From positions 7,378,001-7,442,000 of the forward strand of contig NC_039515.1 in assembly GCF_003672135.1 (NCBI RefSeq): a stretch of DNA of 64,000 nucleotides. The letters run 5' to 3'. Both the position numbers and the translations under genes were made by a program. Shown piece after piece: positions 22,732-35,922 of this stretch. Positions within the stretch are counted from its first letter, which is position 1, and every line of letters begins with the position of its first letter. The DNA comes from Ooceraea biroi. Its lineage: Eukaryota > Arthropoda > Insecta > Hymenoptera > Formicidae. The notes below the pieces were generated by a model that was given only the letters and a program-made list of their open reading frames with translations, was not told the DNA's origin and searched no databases.

Positions 22732-23461
22732 CCCAGGCAGCACATGTTAGCCTAATATATGTTTCTTAGACGTATCTAATGTCTAAGAAACATAAAGTAC
22801 CATTTAAGAAACGGTTTAAATAGAAACCGTTTTTAGACCTCAATTTTAAAAACGTATTTTTCACCTTTCCACAGAAACGAAAATGTGTTTTATTAAATTG
22901 ATTCGAAATTATATAATTAATATAGAAAAAAATAGTAATTTCTACTTACTTTGCGAGTATTCATTATTTTTACATCATACGTTTCAATGTACTCGATTAT
23001 GGAACAAGAGACAAAAATCAACACAAGTGCGTGTGATTCCCACCTCTGATTCACCAAGCGACCGATAGATGGCCAGGCCAGACGTGACGTTCTCGCAAGT
23101 AACATTTGTGTTATCACCTTATAAATAACCATCCGGAAAAACGATCCAATACTCTTTTCTTCTTCTTTTCTTTTGAAACTTTTGAGATCACTATTACTTG
23201 AAGTGATATTTCAAAAGAGTGAGATTCCGCTACACGAAATTTAGAGAGTAATTCATAAAATATAAAAATCTAGTTGTTTACAAAAATGTGACTCAACTCT
23301 GTCTATCTTTGAGGCACTGATATATAAAATTGATAAATATTTTTCTGATGGTTTCTGAAACGTTTTTTCGTTGGACATTTTTCTCCTAAATAAACGTTTC
23401 AATAAAATGGTTATGAAACGTTACGGCGAAACGGTTTTGAAACCAATGTGTGCTGCCTGGG
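22732..23461 (-). mobile_element. 730-bp CCCAGGCAGCACA-ended element, copy 2
   Basis: Both ends are complete here: CCCAGGCAGCACA at 22732 and TGTGCTGCCTGGG ending at 23461. It is the reverse-oriented counterpart of 2864-3593, with high identity. It sits inside the ATATAACA-rich element spanning 20798-23496. No transposase is encoded. A clear target duplication was not seen. Confidence 0.8.
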
Positions 23462-23496
23462 GTGTTATATAACAGTTATATTTTGTGTTTGCTGGG

Positions 23497-25357
23497 TAAT
23501 TATACGTTTTCTATATAACACAACGTTCCCTGACGCTTTGTATATAATATAAACTCTCTGTCCCAGTTATCTGATGAAATATATTGACTGAAATATATTC
23601 CGAAATTGTTTGCTTCTAAATTTTGTAATATTTTCGTGTGACTGGCAGTAAATCTTAGCAATAAAACGGCCAACCGCTTTGTGTTTACTTGACGTCCTAA
23701 AATGTCAAAAAACATGCGCGTACGGTATTTATTTTAACCATACATATCTTTCTTATCAAAATTTTGTCATTCTGCTGGTAACATTCGAGAGAGAATACTC
23801 TCACTGCCACTTTAGCACTGTTTGCACGTTACGCAACGCATTGCAACGTCGCGATGCGAATGCTTGTCGAGAAGGATAGTTTATTTAACAATTTTTATTT
23901 AGTAGCAAATTGTCGGATGCAAAAATCCACATGCTGGAATTTACGAGTTTAAAACCGCGCCTGTGTCGAATTCGAATCGCGCGTTTTTATTGGTTGCTTC
24001 CCGCGCTTCTTCAGCAAATAGGAAACTTCCTTTATCGACGATTTATTATTCAAATTTTCAGTGTCCGTTCGGTGGCAAGCACTTTGATGATCTCGATGCC
24101 GTTAATTTGTAAGTAATTTTCCAATTAACATTCATGCTAACATCTTCTCTGCTATGGTTAACTATTGTACGCTAAATGTTGTTATCGCATCGCGTTTTGT
24201 ATCGATCATTGCCGTTTTCGAATATCCAGAATTCGTATTCCTAAAATCTGAGTTTGCCGTACATCGCGAAACCATAATGGCGTCGTTATTGATAAGGAGA
24301 GTAATTTCGAAGACGATATATTAAAACATTTTCGTTATTTTGGACGTGAGATAACCTAGAAATGCGTATCTGGTTTATAGTCTGAGCATCGATCAAAACT
24401 TTTCAACACAAATTTATTCAAATATCGCGATTAAAATAAATGAAGCTCACTTTGTCGCTGAACTGAAGCGCGCACGTTGCTATTCGATAAAATCAATGCG
24501 TCATGTCAGTAAATCCACAAATTCAGATATATAGTAATTTATACAAATATATACTGTGCAAATCGTTAATAATTAATCTTATCAAAATGTTTGTTACTTA
24601 AATATTAACATTTCAAATGGCGAGAGAATAAAGCATTAATATTACGTTATATTCATCAATATTGATACGTTCATTATATTATCTTATTCCCACATTTATT
24701 TGGCAAACTTACATTTTTATTTCAATAAAAGGATAAAGTAACATTTAAAAATTAATTCAATTTTTCAACGCTGACATACAGAGCGCATTGTATCTTTATA
24801 ATCTTTATATGGTAATTTGATTACTGGTTGGTGATCAATTTATATTGATTGGCTACTGCACATTTTCTCCAATCTTTCTATTGGTCCAAATTTTTATTTT
24901 CCAGAATTTCGAACCGCCTCGCTAACGCTGCGGGGACGCACTAGACTTCGCGAGTATAGTGATTTTAGCCGCGCATGCGCGGCCCGATGTACGACTGCGT
25001 GGTGGCATCGCGCCGCATTCAGATCGTACCGCGCGAGGTTCGTGACCTCGTGTCTTCGCCGCGCGTTTTTCCTCGCTTTTGCGACACAACTTTCATCACG
25101 CGCGGTTCGGGCGGCCGCGACACGGTTTCGGGGGTGCAGAGAGAACGGAAACGCCTATTAGTCGACTGTAAAATCGCGCGCGATCGCGCTTCATCGAAGA
25201 CTCGTCGTTCCGAAACCATCGCGTCCATGACCGCTATTTGATCGCGTCGCGTCCGTGTTGTCGCGAATCGAAAGTTCCGTGAGTGTTTCCGTAGATGCGT
25301 TCCGCGAGTGCAGCTGTGCGTACCGTACGAAATTGCCGCGTGTCGCGTTTTACCGCG
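23497..25357. other. Intergenic DNA leading into a CpG island
   Basis: AT-rich sequence without recognised genes until about 24910, after which the DNA becomes strongly CpG-rich up to about 25640. That island includes the candidate first exon at 25358-25534 and probably a promoter. Open frames on both strands in the island reflect composition. Confidence 0.4.
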
Positions 25358-25534
25358 ATGAATTACGATGATGACCGGCCGCCGCTGAGACGCGAGCGCG
25401 ACACGACAGAGGCCGCCACGTTGATTTCGCGCCGCGACGCGGATTCGCTTGGACCGCGGCGGGAACGACCGCCATTGTTGCTCGCGGTTCCCGTTGGGAG
25501 CAAATCGCGCGAGCAATGGCGAGTGCATACAATC
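25358..25534 (+). CDS. Candidate first coding exon in a CpG island, unknown product
   Basis: An ATG at 25358 (CCGCGATGA context) opens a 59-codon frame beginning MNYDDDRPPLRRERD, rich in Arg, Asp and Pro, that runs in phase 0 into a consensus GTAAGT donor at 25535. The N-terminus is hydrophilic and has no signal peptide; a short hydrophobic run (PPLLLAVPVG) occurs near the middle. I do not recognise the protein. The only evidence is the CpG island, the open frame and the donor site. No matching downstream exon was identified, so this could instead be untranslated leader. Confidence 0.3.
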
Positions 25535-25776
25535 GTAAGTACAATCGAGTGAAAAGTGCTTCTGTGTAGTGATCGAGGAATTCCATCAGCGAGATCTGCG
25601 CAGCGTCGTATCGCCGCGGATGCAGCAGCCGACGACGTTCTTCAAGTATATTGAAGGTATATCGATCTGACTTTAAACATTGATGATTGTTAACTCTAGG
25701 TTACATTTACGCAATAAGGCGATAAAAAAGCTTCCGTTATTTCTCATCACATTTTACGCATTACTTATAATATGTA

Positions 25777-26685
25777 GAGGAAAGTCCCCGATTATGAGAT
25801 ACCATATCGATTTTGCCGAATGTAAGGAAATCTATAGGCAGAATTTTAAAATGTAATACGTTATCTTGAAGGGAATTTAATAAGCTTTAGGTTGGTGAAA
25901 TGAAAAATCGAATTTTAATATTATTTTTTCCGAAAATTAAACAAATTTGAAAAAAGAGCTTTACGCGGGATCGAGAAAGTGTGCTCCTAATATAAGATAC
26001 TTCGAGAAATCGGTGTTAAAAGTGCAAAATACATCAGTATTGCAATTAAAATCTTTATTAGATAGTTTTATAAAAATACTGCTGCCACAGCCTTCGCCGA
26101 ATCTTCACGATTCCACTGTCGACGCTTCCTCGTTTCTCTAACCTCCATAGTCAGATTCTATAAAAATTAAATACACAAAAATTCGTAATATAAATTCGTA
26201 TTAACTTTTCTTTAACCTTAAGTAGTATTTTCTTTCTTTTTATTACACTACATAATCTTCATATTCGAGCAATAATGATCTCATATTAAGAGTACCCTGA
26301 ATATCTCATTATACGAGCCACACGCCTAGCGGTTCCGCGATCATGAAATCTAACCTCTACAATTAAGCAATTCAACAAATCGCGTATTTTCCTGTTACTA
26401 CGATTCTACTCTATCATTGCATACTGAATTTATTGCCAACCATTTCCTTATTATATAATAAACAAGGTTTCAAGACTTACCTCAAGTTCCTTTGACATGT
26501 TCACAATTTCACAAATCTTTTCTTGCAAAGGCTAAACGCAATAACGAACAATGAATTTTTCACTAAATACATTTTACATCAAGAGTAATAAGTTCATGGT
26601 GGAACTAACAAATGATGCTCACTAGTTTAGCAGAAACCCCATTATCTCATATTAGGAGCATATCTCATAATAGGGGATTCTCCTC
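25777..26685 (-). mobile_element. Pogo-like non-autonomous element (copy 3)
   Basis: This 909-bp copy is flanked by TA at 25775-25776 and 26686-26687, with the ends GAGGAAAGTCCCCG and CGGGG-type complement GGGGATTCTCCTC. On the - strand it keeps the MSKELE start, a GTAAGT donor and the later KRRQWNRE...AKAVAAV remnant. It lies about 240 bp downstream of the candidate exon at 25358. Confidence 0.8.
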
Positions 26686-29600
26686 TACTAAAAATAAAAT
26701 AAATAGATTGAGATTCATATTCAGTTAGAGATGACTCTATGTCAACAAGAATATTAGAGAAATTTGTGATTTCGAGTTACAATTGAAAGTGGTGAATTTT
26801 TCATGATTTGATTTTGTAATCAATTATTGAGAATACAATTTTATTGATTTAATTTGAAACGTGTTCTACTTAAATAATCAAAGAAGATAGCTTATAATGG
26901 AACAGAAAATTTACACGATCAACATTTAGGCTCATTTAAAATTAAAACTAAAACGAAGAAAGCGCCACGATTCCGAATCAAATATTTCATGAGGCAAGAT
27001 TGATCGTAAATTTATCACACAATGAATCCTGCATTACAAACTTTATAAACACAAACTGCATGGGATTAAATAGTTTGAAAAAATTCTTCATTATTAAATA
27101 ATTATTAAATTGATGCGTATATCTTCACCGAAAATCACTGACATGAAATATTTGCTAAATTATGATCTACCCTGTTTCCTTTCGCTTCATGAGTTGTAAT
27201 TTATAACCAAAATCTATCATTTCGCGACGTTTATGCTCCCATATTTCTCGATTTATCTCTGAATTGCCTTTTTCACAAGCGATGCTGTATTTTTCGGGGA
27301 ACAGATTGAATGTCGATAATTTCATACATTAAATCCAATCACAATGACGTTTTCATCATTATTTTGGAATATTAACACATTTAGTAATCAGGCCGTCATA
27401 ACAGTGCACATATTTTGTAATATTAATGCTGTGTAAATATTATATTGATCGCGTTTGCGGATTAACGGTCATATTAATTCTGTCGTGAACTCGTACGGGA
27501 TGAAATTATTATTTACGATTTGTCTCCCTCGCTATCAATCAAAATACGATTATTCATCATCAATTTATTCAATGTGCTCTTTTTGTCATTTCATTTTACC
27601 ATCTTCTTGTTCATTCTTTTTAGCTTGACGATATTTGTAATCGAAGAAATACATCAATAAATAAAATTTGAAGCCTAAATAATATTGAAACCAAACTTTC
27701 TCTTCAAGACTATTTAATTGAAACTCATTATTTATTATCTCTAAAGTTAAACAAGTTAAATATCGCAGTAATAAGATCTATAAATATTTTTTAAAAAAGA
27801 GATATTGTTTTATCAGTTTTAGTAGCAGCGACTGACTGAAACTGACTAAAACACGGCAATCAGTAGATCCAACGGATCCTGTTCGCACGTTTTCGTCTCA
27901 ATGGATGAAAGTGCGTGCGTCTGCGAGTGCCGCTTATTGTATCGCGCGATCGTAATTCTTCACGAACGAGTATCGCGTCAGAAGTGCCGTATATTACCGC
28001 GTGAATTAATCGTATTTTCGCGAGTGAGTGGGTGCCATAAAGGGGCAGGCATCGATGAATTGCTGAGAGGAGAAGAGGAGGTTCGGGGGACATCGTGGTG
28101 GCGAAACAACTGTGGGGTGAGTAATTGCATATATAGATAATCGCATGACATAAATATGTGTATACGCATGAAAGAGAAAAAGGCAAAAGTTCAAGATCTC
28201 ACAATCGTAATCTCGAACTTTGCCTTTTCTTCTTTTTTCATTACTTCATTTTTTGGCGAGTCCCGTTTCTCTTTAGAAAGAATTTCCGAAGAACTACTAT
28301 TTTTGAAATAAATTAAATAAATTTAATAATAAAATGTCGAGTAGTCATTTGCTATATTTTATTTATTGCAAATGGTCGTTTTGAGTGAAAGAGTGAAGAG
28401 AGGAAAATAACATTGTCGAATAATGTCTCTTAATTTACCTATTCGGTGTGGTTTAATTAGCTCAAACATTTCAAAATTAACATCCGCTAATTTGTTCCGT
28501 CGAAATTCGTCCGGCCGGTCTCGTCAATTGACAAAAAGGCGATTGACCCTTAGCAGGAGTTCACCACCCTTCGGAACAATCAGTGGCTTCCGGCGTGTCG
28601 TGCTCGCCTGCCTATGAATCATTTTGATACTTCTGTATCAATGTTTTTATCCGCCTGTTTTATTTAATATACTCATTAAGTGACGCGTTTCTTTCTTTTT
28701 TTTCACCGCGCCATTCGTCATTGTTCGCGAAGGCGGCTACCGTTTGTCTGATCTATTCGTTATCTCTCTCCCTCTTCTCCTTTTATCACAGACTGGCATT
28801 TTACGCTTTCTCGTTTGACATTTAACGACTCGGCTTTCCCACCGGGATCCCGAGGATGGAGAAACGTATCGTGTATAAATCAAAGGCGTGATGTAATTTT
28901 ACGTCTGTTGCGCCAAGTTAGAATACAAAGCGGCAAAACGTGTAAGAATTATTCCGCTTCGGTAATAGAATAGAAAAAGATTAAATTGTTAATAAAAAAA
29001 ATGATTAATGAATGTTAAATTAAGTATTAGAATTGCTCTAAATAAATATTGTTAATGGAAAATTATTAGTTAATAAAAGCACGAGAAACCTCACATTATA
29101 CATTCTAAATACAGTACATTCGACATAAATCAATTGATAACAATTAACTCGTTGTATTCAATTTGGAATATCTGTTTCTCAAACAAATTTAGATAACAGA
29201 ACATTAAATTGAAGCAGATTAAATTGGCTCAAATAATGTGATAAATTAATTTTCAAGATTTAGTTGGGGGTCAAGTTTGATTAAACGTGCGAAGTGATAC
29301 GCTTTACGATCGTTCTGGTAGAAGCGATAGATAAAAGGGGTAAATATAGATTTCGCTATTCGCGCAAGAGTCAGTGTCGATGCCGCGGCACCTCATCGAG
29401 CGGGGGAGAGGCTTTGCTTCCGGCACAGCACCCACACGTCTTCGGCAGGATGAATCCGTCCGCGGGGCTTATCTTGCAGCGCGTACTTTTATCTCGGGAA
29501 ACGGCTGGTCGTTGGCCCACACGTTGATTCAACCGGCCATTCATCGCGCGTCGCTGTATGCCGTTGATGACGGGTTTGAAAAGCCGAAGGGCGATACCGC

Positions 29601-31288
29601 GCTTCGAGTTCGATACGCTTCATATATTTATTAATTGGTTGATATCACATCGTGCGAGCGGTTATCAAATCGCCGCGACAACATGGCTTTACACGTAACC
29701 GTCTTTCGAACTCATTCCGTCTTGCCACTGCAAAGACGGCACCTCATCTCCAAACGTTCCAGAATTTATCAATAGAATTTTCCTCTGCACTTCCGCCTCG
29801 TACTTCAGGTGCGCTTCTCCATTCTCAAGGCGATTCGGAACTCGTTACTTTTGAGTGTTTAGACAAGAGTTTGATTTGAATACTAGTTGCATGTGTCATT
29901 GGATTCATTCATCGCGACGATTATTTTCTTTTAATTAATGGATATTATTAAATCACAGATTAATCGTGATTAATTCAGTCAACAGATTTAGTTGTAAACC
30001 GATTGACTTAATAATTACGATATGAATTGGATTGCATATCCTGATAAATTTGTTAAATATCTGTTAACAATGTAAAAACATTAATGGGGATTTTATAAAT
30101 ATCAGTTCGAATGATAGGATTACAAGGTATTTAAGGTGGCAAAGTTAATATAGCGGAAGATATTTTATAATGTAATACGATAAAACGTATGTTGATGTTC
30201 GATGAAATCAGATCGTAATGGACTGCGTTAGTAATTGCGATACGAATTATATCAACATCTATCACCTGCAACATTCGCATTTCCAAGCTTATTTAATTAA
30301 GCGGATTTTAATCATTGAAAGATTATTTCTGATATAAAATCGCGTGTGTTATCAAATGTAACAAATTTTATATATATCATATCTTTATATTTTCATCATT
30401 ACTGATAATGTACATATAAGAATAATACAATATCAAACTTTTCGTAGCATCAAGATAGTAAAGTAAGAAAATTAAAAACAGATTAATTAATAGATCAATA
30501 ATGAAGAAATCACATTTAATTTCCCCCAGTTGAGACTGCATTCTGATTAATATACGATGTTACGGTGTGGAATTAATAGGGCCACCCTGTAACTGCCTGT
30601 AGCTACGGTATCGATCGCGAAGGAGAAAGGGGGAGGAAACCGGCAAAAGGACAAGATGTCCTGCGAGTATCGTTAAAGGGGGTCAGGGTGCGTCCGGGTG
30701 TCATCTGTCATCACGTTCTCGCACGTATGCATCCCCGAAGGACTCCCATACGTGTTCGCGTAGCATATACGGCGGGATTACGGGAAAACGTCACGATACA
30801 CGGCATTAAATTTATTCTGACGCTCTTCGGACGCACGCGTCGTGCCACCCTGTTTCACATTTCCATTTATTTACATCGAAATTATTCGTTTCGCACGCGA
30901 CCATCCTACGCGCGAAATATTTTTTTCCGCCTTCCGTGAACAATGTTTCTTCCATGCTTTAATGCGTCTTTCGCGTTACCCGTCGCGTTATTCATTCTCT
31001 CTTGCACGGAAAGATTATCTCGCCACGAACATAAAGAATTAATCCGGCTTTTAAAACCACTCGATCGAACTCGGAATTAGATTATAGAATTTAAAATGTG
31101 AGACATAAAGGGACATGTATAGAGGAAAAGTACAAAGATGGTATTAACGAATAAAAGAAGAAAAAACGAAATGGATATCTAGTAACATAAAGATCATAAA
31201 AACATTTAAAACTTTGATAGAATTTTGCAATAAAAAGGAAAGAATTATATTACTGTAATATATAATTTATTATAGTACATTATTTATA
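26686..31288. other. Intergenic or intronic DNA with local CpG-rich patches
   Basis: Mostly AT-rich with no supported gene. CpG-richer patches occur at about 27860-28110 (with a GTGAGT donor-like site at 28119), 29290-29880 and 30590-31030. The open frames in these patches (for example 27901-28140, 29374-29634, 30688-30939) have no known motifs. At about 30579-30591 the bases GGGCCACCCTGTA resemble a single end of the foldback family, but nothing else of the element is there. Confidence 0.4.
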
Positions 31289-32034
31289 CAGGGTGTCCCG
31301 GGTTTTAACCGACAAACTGCGGGAGCATATTCTACTAGTGGAAATAAGAAAAAATTCTTATATCGAGTTTGCTTAGAAATGCTTTCTTACAAAGTTATAA
31401 ACCAATATTGAAAAGAAATATCAGATAAGTAACAACGGATTTTTTCACAAAAATAAAAATTATCTACGCAATGATTTAGTGACGCATTTCAAAATGTTGT
31501 CCTTGCACGTCGATACAAGCTAGACATCGACGTAGTACAGAATTTGTTACGGTACGACATTCCTGAAAATTTTGTTGCATCTCAGTAACTGAATTAGCAA
31601 TTCGTTGCTTTAAATCTATCTGGTACTCTCCTGTTAGGAAATCTACGTTGATACTCTCGTACGGCAGCTCGTGCATTTCCGTCACAGAATCCGTACACGA
31701 AATGAATATCGGTGTATTCCTCATTTGAAAACACTTTTGGCATTCTGATAGTAATTGCTAGTTGACACGACGATTGAAATCTAACAGCTACTGTTGTGAA
31801 AGTAACAATCATACCGAATCGTTTCAACATAGTGAACATGAATACATGTGAACATCTTCGACCTTCCAAATTCTACACTATGTTCCGTTGTTACTTATCT
31901 GATATTTCTTTTCAATATTGGTTTATAACTTTGTAAGAAAGCATTTCTAAGCAAACTCGATACAAGAATTTTTTCTTATTTCCACTAGTAGAATATGCTC
32001 CCGCAGTTTGTCGGTTAAAACCCGGGACACCCTG
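31289..32034 (-). mobile_element. Internally deleted DUF4817-type Tc1/mariner relative (copy 1)
   Basis: The 746-bp element is bounded by ~150-bp inverted repeats starting CAGGGTGTCCCGGGTTTTAA and flanked by TA (31287-31288, 32035-32036). Its - strand carries a broken transposase gene in which the DUF4817-like N-terminus is joined to the extreme C-terminus. The whole catalytic centre is missing. It shares terminal repeats with the element at 46763. Confidence 0.88.
31476..31743 (-). pseudogene. Deleted DUF4817-type transposase (N- and C-terminal pieces)
   Basis: From the ATG at 31743 the frame reads [19 protein letters not shown] and continues through [18 protein letters not shown], the typical DUF4817 N-terminal helix-turn-helix of a transposase family common in insects. 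After about 44 residues an internal deletion, apparently at a short GATTTA match, joins this to the last ~45 codons in another frame. Those codons (NSVTEMQQNFQECRT to GQHFEMRH) equal the C-terminus of the copy at 46763. The catalytic domain is absent, so no active enzyme can be made. Confidence 0.82.
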
Positions 32035-34625
32035 TATATATAACTAGAAACATTATTGGTAATACAGTAATTAAAACTATATAATATACATATAATTACA
32101 TGATAAATACACGACTACAATTTATACAAATTAGAAATAATAACTATAAATACATGTAATTCAGTGTATCATTTTAATTAGAGTAGAGTACTAAGGGGTT
32201 GATTACACCGATTCGATAATGGTGCTATTGACGTCAATTTACATGTAAAGTTGTTTCTTTTACATTTTCTCGTAATTTGCATATTTAAAATATAATATAT
32301 TATTATAAAGCAAGCTATATATTTTTTTTATCGCGGAGAAAGAAGTACAAATGTTTTTAAAAGCTATGGAAAGAGAGACAGAGCGGAAAGGAAAAGATTA
32401 AAGAAAAATTAAAAAGTGAACTTACAATAAAGAAAATTACTATCTATCGTGCACTTTCATTTGCATTGACATTTTTTATGGATTATCTGCTTTCACACGC
32501 GTGAACTTACGGATTTCCCAGACGACCTCATGCTGTGTGAGGCCCTTAGTTCGGCCTATCAGGTGACACGACGAATAATCGCTTGGAATCGCAGAAAGGA
32601 CACGTAATTCCCCGTAATTTGCATTTCTATGTCGTCCGTTTTAGTGAGATCGATTCTCGCGCGTTTCGGGAGATCGCCATTTATCTTGTCAATTTAACAA
32701 ATCGCTCTTACCATTTTCGAGTACGCGGCATCGTAGACGTGTGCGAAACCCGAATACTTGTTCGCCAACGCGTGAGGACAAGCCCCCTTCTCGTTTTAAG
32801 GACGAGTGAGTGTGCTTGAGAAGATTGCGATGGGGTACGCTAGTATGCCGGAAATTTTTCAAAAGTTTTGTAATATTAATTTTGGAACGATGTGTAAAGC
32901 TTACAATGATAAGTCTGTAAATTGCTAATAAATTATGACATAACATATCTTTTTGAGAAGAGTATTTACAAAACTCTTATACGTTGTAATCTTTGGAAAG
33001 AAGAATATCATTTATATTAAATGTACTTTTCTTTATTAATCGGTAGCAGATCAATTTGCATAAAATGAGTAAAATATATTATTATTATAAATTGTTATTG
33101 AAAATATTATGAAAAATGAAAAAATGAGATTAAAAGATAAAAAGCGGAAAACTGGATCCTGTAATTATTATCGATTGTATAATATATTTGGAACATTAGC
33201 GGATTTGAAGTGAGTTAACACTAAGCAAAGCGCACAGTGACAACATGATTGATCGCTGAAACGCGAATCTGCAATACCGGGAGATAAAAGAATAAGCTCC
33301 ATTACGCCGCTCGTCTCTCCCAGATTCTGTGATATTTCTTTTTCATTCCTCTCTGTTTCTCTTTTCTTCTCTTTAAAGTACATAGGAAATCCTAAAGTTT
33401 CCGCGTCAGACGAAATTACTTTTGCCGTTTTGTGACTAGAATACGAAAACTTCGAACTTCAGTCATACGTTTCCGTGGCCGTGTGGTGCCGCCGCGAAGA
33501 GAGACGCGCCACGGTAGGAAAAGTACGAAAGTTTTGGGCAAGTGCCAAAGTACATGCAGAACTTCTTTATTTCGTCTGTTATTCGAATTCAATTAATTTA
33601 AATGACGTTACTTCTTGACCCAGATTTTGCGTTATTTGCGAAAGCCACAAATGTTTTAATGCCAGAGACAAGTTGAAAAACCACTCTATTTTGTGACTTT
33701 TAACAAGCTCCTTCTTATACGATTTTAATAATTATACAGAGTGCGTTAGTTTTTCGCGCTTTTCACTCTTTTATGTATTTTTAGAATAGTTTGATATTAT
33801 CTTCTAAATATGCAAATTGAAGATATATACAATGTTTAGACGTTTGTTAGAAGGAAATAATGCGAACATTTCAAAAGTTTTGTAATTTTAAATTATTCTA
33901 ACATGTGAATGTTGTATATTGATGCTTCGATGTTGGAACAACTGTTCTCCTCGGCTGAGTTGAATCTCTATTAAAAAGCAAGAGACGAGCCTGCGGCACG
34001 AGCATGCATATAAATTACATCACATAATTTTGGTCTTCTGACACTCGACATACTTCTCTCAGGGGACGGAAATGTCAGTTTTAAAATGTTATGTTTTCAT
34101 TATTTTCATTAAATATTTACATGAAGCGATGCCAGTACTTGTACATTTTCATTACCGCCGTAATTACTACAGCTACTTATATCGTCATAATTTATACAAA
34201 CAATTTAGAACGAACTTGTGCGAATAATATTAACTCGATGAAATTAATATTTCTCAGAATTAAAGCTAAAGAAATTCGCATAAATGTAGTGGCAAGTAAT
34301 GACAATGTTATAACAAATCCAAATAGATGCGGATTGTAAATAAATGTTTGTTAAATTTCGCACGAAAGCATGATTTAAAATTAACAAAGCGGGAACTTTT
34401 CCTGAATTATATTATTAATTTTTTTTAACAATTTATTTTAGTTTCTTCCAAATAAACAAACTTCTTCCGTGTGCGGCGCGTGCTACAAATCCTGTTAATA
34501 CATAAATATAATTTAGTCAGATATTACCTGCGTCGAGCTAAATCAAAAGAAGAACGGTATCAAAAATCGTGTTAATTTTTGATAATCATTTCCAACTTTT
34601 TCCTACTTCAAGCACATATCACATA
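32035..34625. other. Intergenic or intronic DNA
   Basis: AT-rich sequence with small CpG-richer patches near 32500-32830 and 33460-33540. No open frame with a recognisable motif, and no repeat shared with other parts of the window, was identified. Confidence 0.45.
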
Positions 34626-35922
34626 TTGGGTTGGCCAAAAAGTAATTGCGTTTTTTTCCAATAGATGGACATACATGTCTTGAAATGTAACTAACTTCAT
34701 TCTAAACCGCAAATTCATTATGTAGGTTAACAACTCACGGTTCAAGCTTGTTTTAGAAAAAGAAAGTACACGATTTCGTTAACAATTGTTTGTTTGCCGT
34801 CGATTTCAAAATGGAAAATCAAAAAGAACATTTTCCTCATATTTTGTTTTATTACTTCCGAAAAGGGAAAAACGCTGTGCAAGCTCATAAAAAGTTATCT
34901 GATGTATATGGCGAAGATGCTTTAAACTGCGGCAGTGTCAAAATTGGTTTACTAAATTTCGATCTGCAGATTTTAATGTGAAAGATGCACCACGCTCAGG
35001 AAGGCCAATCGAAATTGATGATGACAAAATAAAGGCACTGATCGATTCGAATCGGCGTTTAACGACACGAGAGATTGCTGAGAATCTTAACGTATCGAAA
35101 TCGAGTGTTGAAAAGCATTTAAAACGACTTGGATACATTAGTAAGCTCGATATTTGGGTAGCACATGAGCTGAAAGAAATTCATCTCACTAAGCGTATTG
35201 ACACCTGCGATTCTCTTTTGAAACGTGAGGAAAATGATCGATTTTTGAAACGCATGATAACAGGCGACGAAAAATGGATCGTCTACAACAACGTCAAACG
35301 AAAAAGCTCGTGGAGCAAGCGTGATGAACCTGCTGAAAGCACTTGAAAAGCAGATATTCACCAAAGAAAGATTATGCTGTCAGTTTGGTGGGACTTTAAA
35401 GGTATTGTGTATTTTGAGCTGCTTGCAAGGAATCAAACCATTAATTCAGACGTATACTGTCGTCGACTGGATAAATTAAATGATGCCATCAAACAGAAAC
35501 GTCGAGAATTGGTGAATCGCAAAGGTGTTGTGTTTCGCCATGATAACGCTAGACCACGTACAAGTTTGGTCACTCGTGAAAAATTGTTGCAGCTTGGATG
35601 GGATGTGTTACCATGATGTTACCACATCCACCATATTCGCCAGACCTGGCACCATCAGATTACCATTCGTTTCGTTCTTTGCAAAACGCCTTGAATGGTA
35701 AAACCTTTACTGCTGATGAGGATATGAAATCGTTGTTGGAATAGTTTTTTGCTGAAAAAGATAAGAACTTTTTTGAGCGCGGAATCATGAAGTTGCCTGA
35801 AAAATGGCAAAAGATAATCAAACAAAATGGACAATATATTGTTTAATAAAGTTTTTGTTTCCCATGAAAAATTCGCCTTTTATTTATATAAAAAAAACGC
35901 AATTACTTTTTGGCCAACCCAA
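34626..35922 (+). mobile_element. Mariner element, unit A of a tandem array (full length)
   Basis: This 1297-bp mariner starts TTGGGTTGGCCAAAAAGTAA and ends with the complement CTTTTTGGCCAACCCAA. It is preceded by TA at 34624-34625. It is followed directly, after TA, by an internal point of the next unit rather than by unique DNA. It carries a degenerate transposase gene on the + strand from an ATG at 34811. Confidence 0.93.
34811..35845 (+). pseudogene. Mariner transposase pseudogene, unit A
   Basis: The reading starts MENQKEHFPHILFYYFRKGK and continues through the paired helix-turn-helix region, TTREIAENLNVSKSSVEKH, a WVAHEL linker and ITGDEKW with the first catalytic Asp. Defects are a 1-nt loss near 34922-34926 compared with units B and C, a TGA at 35344-35346, an 11-bp tandem-duplication frameshift near 35610-35625 (between GWDVLP and the HPPYSPD region), and a TAG at 35742-35744. 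All except the first are shared with units B and C. Not functional. Confidence 0.9.

Larger units (their letters stand above)
20798..23496. mobile_element. CCCAGCAAACACA-ended element containing two nested transposons
   Basis: The outer boundaries are CCCAGCAAACACA at 20798 and its exact complement TGTGTTTGCTGGG ending at 23496, both flanked by TA (20796-20797, 23497-23498). The element's own DNA, about 680 bp, is rich in irregular ATATAACAGT-type motifs on both sides of the insertions. It has been interrupted by a complete mariner (21064-22350) and by a 730-bp CCCAGGCAGCACA element (22732-23461). The outer element has no coding capacity and its superfamily is unclear. Confidence 0.7.

Noticed and set aside
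25019..25528. 169-codon open frame on the - strand
   Set aside because: It is antisense across a CpG island, Arg-rich through base composition, with no motif.
30579..30591. GGGCCACCCTGTA, like one end of the foldback family
   Set aside because: Only about 13 bases match and no second end or arm is present; likely chance or an unrecognisable remnant.
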